Shown: positions 15,095 to 16,275 of the stretch, piece by piece
How positions within the stretch are numbered: position 1 is the first letter of the stretch
Layout of the letters: each line of letters begins with the position of its first letter
DNA from: Paludibacteraceae bacterium
GTDB taxonomy: Bacteria > Bacteroidota > Bacteroidia > Bacteroidales > Paludibacteraceae
Reading direction: 5' to 3'
Assembly (NCBI GenBank): GCA_017560605.1
Contig: JAFZEQ010000081.1
Span: 1-16,275, forward strand
Length of the DNA stretch: 16,275 nt
Position numbers and translations under genes: made by a program
The notes under the pieces: generated by a model
What the model was told of the DNA's origin: nothing
The model's database searches: none
Seen by the model: only the letters and a program-made list of their open reading frames with translations

Positions 15095-15664
15095 ATGAAA
15101 ACTAAATTGTTATTATTATCTTTGCTAGTTAGTCTAGCTGTGTCAGCTCAGTGGCATGACAGTATGTATGAACAATACACACATGAAAACTATACCAATT
15201 ATCCAGGTTTTAACGAGCCTGTGGTGGCTGGTTCGGTAGATATAAGTTTGTTAGAGGCAGCTGTTTTCTATGAGTCAAACCGTCAGCGTGCGCTACATGG
15301 CTTGCCTCTGTTTAAGTTTGACCATGCGCTGAATATGTGTGCACGAGGTCATTCGGATGATATGGTTAAACACAACTTCTTTTCACACACCAGTGTGGTG
15401 TCTGGCAAAGAGAGAATGTCTACACGTTTAGAACTAGTAGGATACATCAACTGCTGGGCAGCTGAGAATATTGCTTCTTGCGAGGTTAAGAAGTCATATG
15501 CTGAAACAGGTAGATATCTAGTAGAAGAGATGTGGATGAATTCGGATGGACACAGAAAAAATATTCTGAATCCTAAGTACACTCATCTCGGTGCAGGAAT
15601 CTGTGTCTATAAGGATAGATACTGGTTGATGCTGAAGGCTACTCAGAATTTTGTTTGTAAATAA
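15095..15664 (+). CDS. Secreted CAP/SCP-domain protein, 189 aa
   Basis: Residues 1-18 are a signal peptide (MKTKLLLLSLLVSLAVSA-Q). The CAP (cysteine-rich secretory, antigen 5, PR-1) domain runs from about 50 to 187. It has helix one with ESNRQRALHGLPLF, then ARGHSDDMVKHNFFSH (83-98), AENIA (123-127), and EMWMNSDGHRKNIL (145-158) followed by THLGAGI. The residues that line the CAP cavity are present: His in the HNFFSH stretch, Glu124 and His153. Cys120 and Cys129 could form a disulfide. The length is normal for a bacterial YkwD-like CAP protein. Function in the family is varied (cell-wall, lipid binding) and not fixed here. An 'aagaagg' stretch sits just before the ATG. It is the last gene of the three-gene unit; no terminator follows, but smpB has its own promoter. 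Confidence 0.9.
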   Translation: MKTKLLLLSLLVSLAVSAQWHDSMYEQYTHENYTNYPGFNEPVVAGSVDISLLEAAVFYESNRQRALHGLPLFKFDHALNMCARGHSDDMVKHNFFSHTSVVSGKERMSTRLELVGYINCWAAENIASCEVKKSYAETGRYLVEEMWMNSDGHRKNILNPKYTHLGAGICVYKDRYWLMLKATQNFVCK

Positions 15665-15693
15665 AATAAATTGTATAAAAATTTAGAAAACAG

Positions 15694-15724
15694 TTGCGGT
15701 ATTTCGGTTTTTGTTGTACCTTTG
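15694..15724 (+). promoter_or_regulatory. Promoter for smpB
   Basis: The -33 TTG (15694-15696) and the -7 TACCTTTG (15717-15724) are exactly 20 bp apart. The predicted start near 15731 leaves a leader of only about 18 nt before the ATG at 15749. With no terminator upstream, read-through from the CAP gene may add to expression. Confidence 0.83.
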
Positions 15725-15748
15725 CAATTGGTTTAATATTTAGCGGTA

Positions 15749-16210
15749 ATGCGTCTAAAGAGTGATGTAAATATTAAGAATCGTCGTGCGTCGTTTGATT
15801 ATGAGATTATGGATCGCTATGTAGCGGGTATACAGCTATATGGTACAGAGATCAAGTCAATACGCGAGAGCAAGGCGTCGTTGGCAGATACATACTGCCA
15901 GTTTGTGGGTCGTGAGCTTTGGGTAAAGCAGATGCATATCGCAGAGTATCGCTTTGGTAGTTATACCAACCACGAGGCCAAGCGTGATAGAAAACTGCTA
16001 TTGCAGAAGAAGGAACTTAGAAAACTAGAGAAACAAGTAAAAGATACCGGTAAAACAATTATCCCGCTGCGTTTGTTTATTAATGAGAAGGGGTTAGCTA
16101 AGATGGAGATAGCGCTTTGCCAGGGTAAGCATACCTATGATAAGCGCCAAGCTCTTCGTGCAGCAGATGACAAACGTGAGGTGGCTCGCGCTATGCGCCT
16201 TGCGCGATAG
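15749..16210 (+). CDS. smpB: SsrA-binding protein SmpB
   Basis: The full length of 153 residues matches the family. Signature stretches are [12 protein letters not shown] (9-20), [16 protein letters not shown] (24-39), [17 protein letters not shown] in the middle, [25 protein letters not shown] and GKHTYDKR, with a basic C-terminal tail (RAMRLAR). SmpB binds the tmRNA SsrA and loads it into stalled ribosomes, with the C-terminal tail entering the empty mRNA channel. The tmRNA gene is not in this window. The start is fixed by a short leader after its own promoter and by the conserved N-terminus. A 9-bp hairpin spans the stop codon. It is one of only two clearly conserved housekeeping-type genes in the window. 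Confidence 0.97.
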   Translation: MRLKSDVNIKNRRASFDYEIMDRYVAGIQLYGTEIKSIRESKASLADTYCQFVGRELWVKQMHIAEYRFGSYTNHEAKRDRKLLLQKKELRKLEKQVKDTGKTIIPLRLFINEKGLAKMEIALCQGKHTYDKRQALRAADDKREVARAMRLAR

Positions 16211-16218
16211 CGCATAGC
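16190..16218 (+). other. Hairpin across the smpB stop codon
   Basis: GCTATGCGC (16190-16198) pairs perfectly with GCGCATAGC (16210-16218) around an 11-nt loop containing most of the TAG. A shorter alternative, TGCGC/GCGCA (16201-16205 with 16210-16214), shares the right arm. There is no T run after it, so a standard terminator is not supported. Confidence 0.5.
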
Positions 16219-16275
16219 ATAGTTAAAGTGTTCTATCGTGACTGCGTCACTGTTCTAACCACTTCGTTGTTCTAA
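16211..16275. other. Downstream tail with palindrome and repeated GTTCTA
   Basis: No gene is visible in the last 65 bases. GTGAC-TGC-GTCAC (16238-16250) is a small palindrome, and GTTCTA occurs three times, about 20 bp apart (from about 16230 to the edge). The window ends before it can be seen whether this is the start of a repeat array. Confidence 0.35.

Noticed and set aside
693..16275. Defence island or mobile element across the whole window
   Set aside because: No integrase, transposase, target-site repeats or tRNA boundary is visible; only the TIR/macro locus has any link to defence, and that link is by family.

Overview
The window looks like the chromosome of an AT-rich member of the Bacteroidota, most likely Bacteroidales. 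Three things point there. Eight promoters share the Bacteroidetes form TTG - exactly 20 bp - TAnnTTTG. Shine-Dalgarno sites are mostly absent. The gene content (ExbD/TolR, Cys-lipidated proteins, a giant IgGFc-binding-type secreted protein with a type IX-like C-terminus) is typical of that group. The species cannot be named from the sequence. No rRNA, tRNA, CRISPR array, transposase or integrase is visible.

Layout. The left edge (1-202) holds the 3' end of an exbD/tolR-type gene and a strong terminator. Positions 235-1310 hold two small lipoprotein genes facing each other across a bidirectional terminator. Positions 1311-1645 are intergenic: a GC-rich island with a possible 42-residue Cys/Gly-rich peptide on the minus strand, then a tandem 18-bp repeat placed like an operator just upstream of a promoter. 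Positions 1647-4201 hold two transcription units: a four-helix membrane protein plus a DUF1810 protein, then a secreted NTF2-like protein plus a paralogue of the membrane protein. They end in a second bidirectional terminator.

Positions 4221-6996 form a divergent locus. A macro-domain-like protein is on the minus strand. Opposite it is a two-gene operon: a zinc-ribbon/DUF2569 membrane protein and a membrane-anchored TIR protein with an intact candidate catalytic Glu and an extracytoplasmic Ca-binding-like domain. Because TIR enzymes make ADP-ribose species from NAD+ and macro folds bind them, this is the most suggestive candidate for a signalling or defence module. That role is inference.

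Positions 7060-15664 form a secretion or surface operon: a 2265-residue protein (IgGFc-binding-like N-terminus, about 20 GCDS repeats, type IX-like sorting domain), then after 5 bp an outer-membrane beta-barrel protein, then after 5 bp a secreted CAP/SCP-domain protein. The right edge carries smpB under its own promoter, with a hairpin across its stop codon. The conserved genes (exbD, smpB) sit only at the two edges; almost everything between is lineage-specific membrane, secreted or signalling protein.
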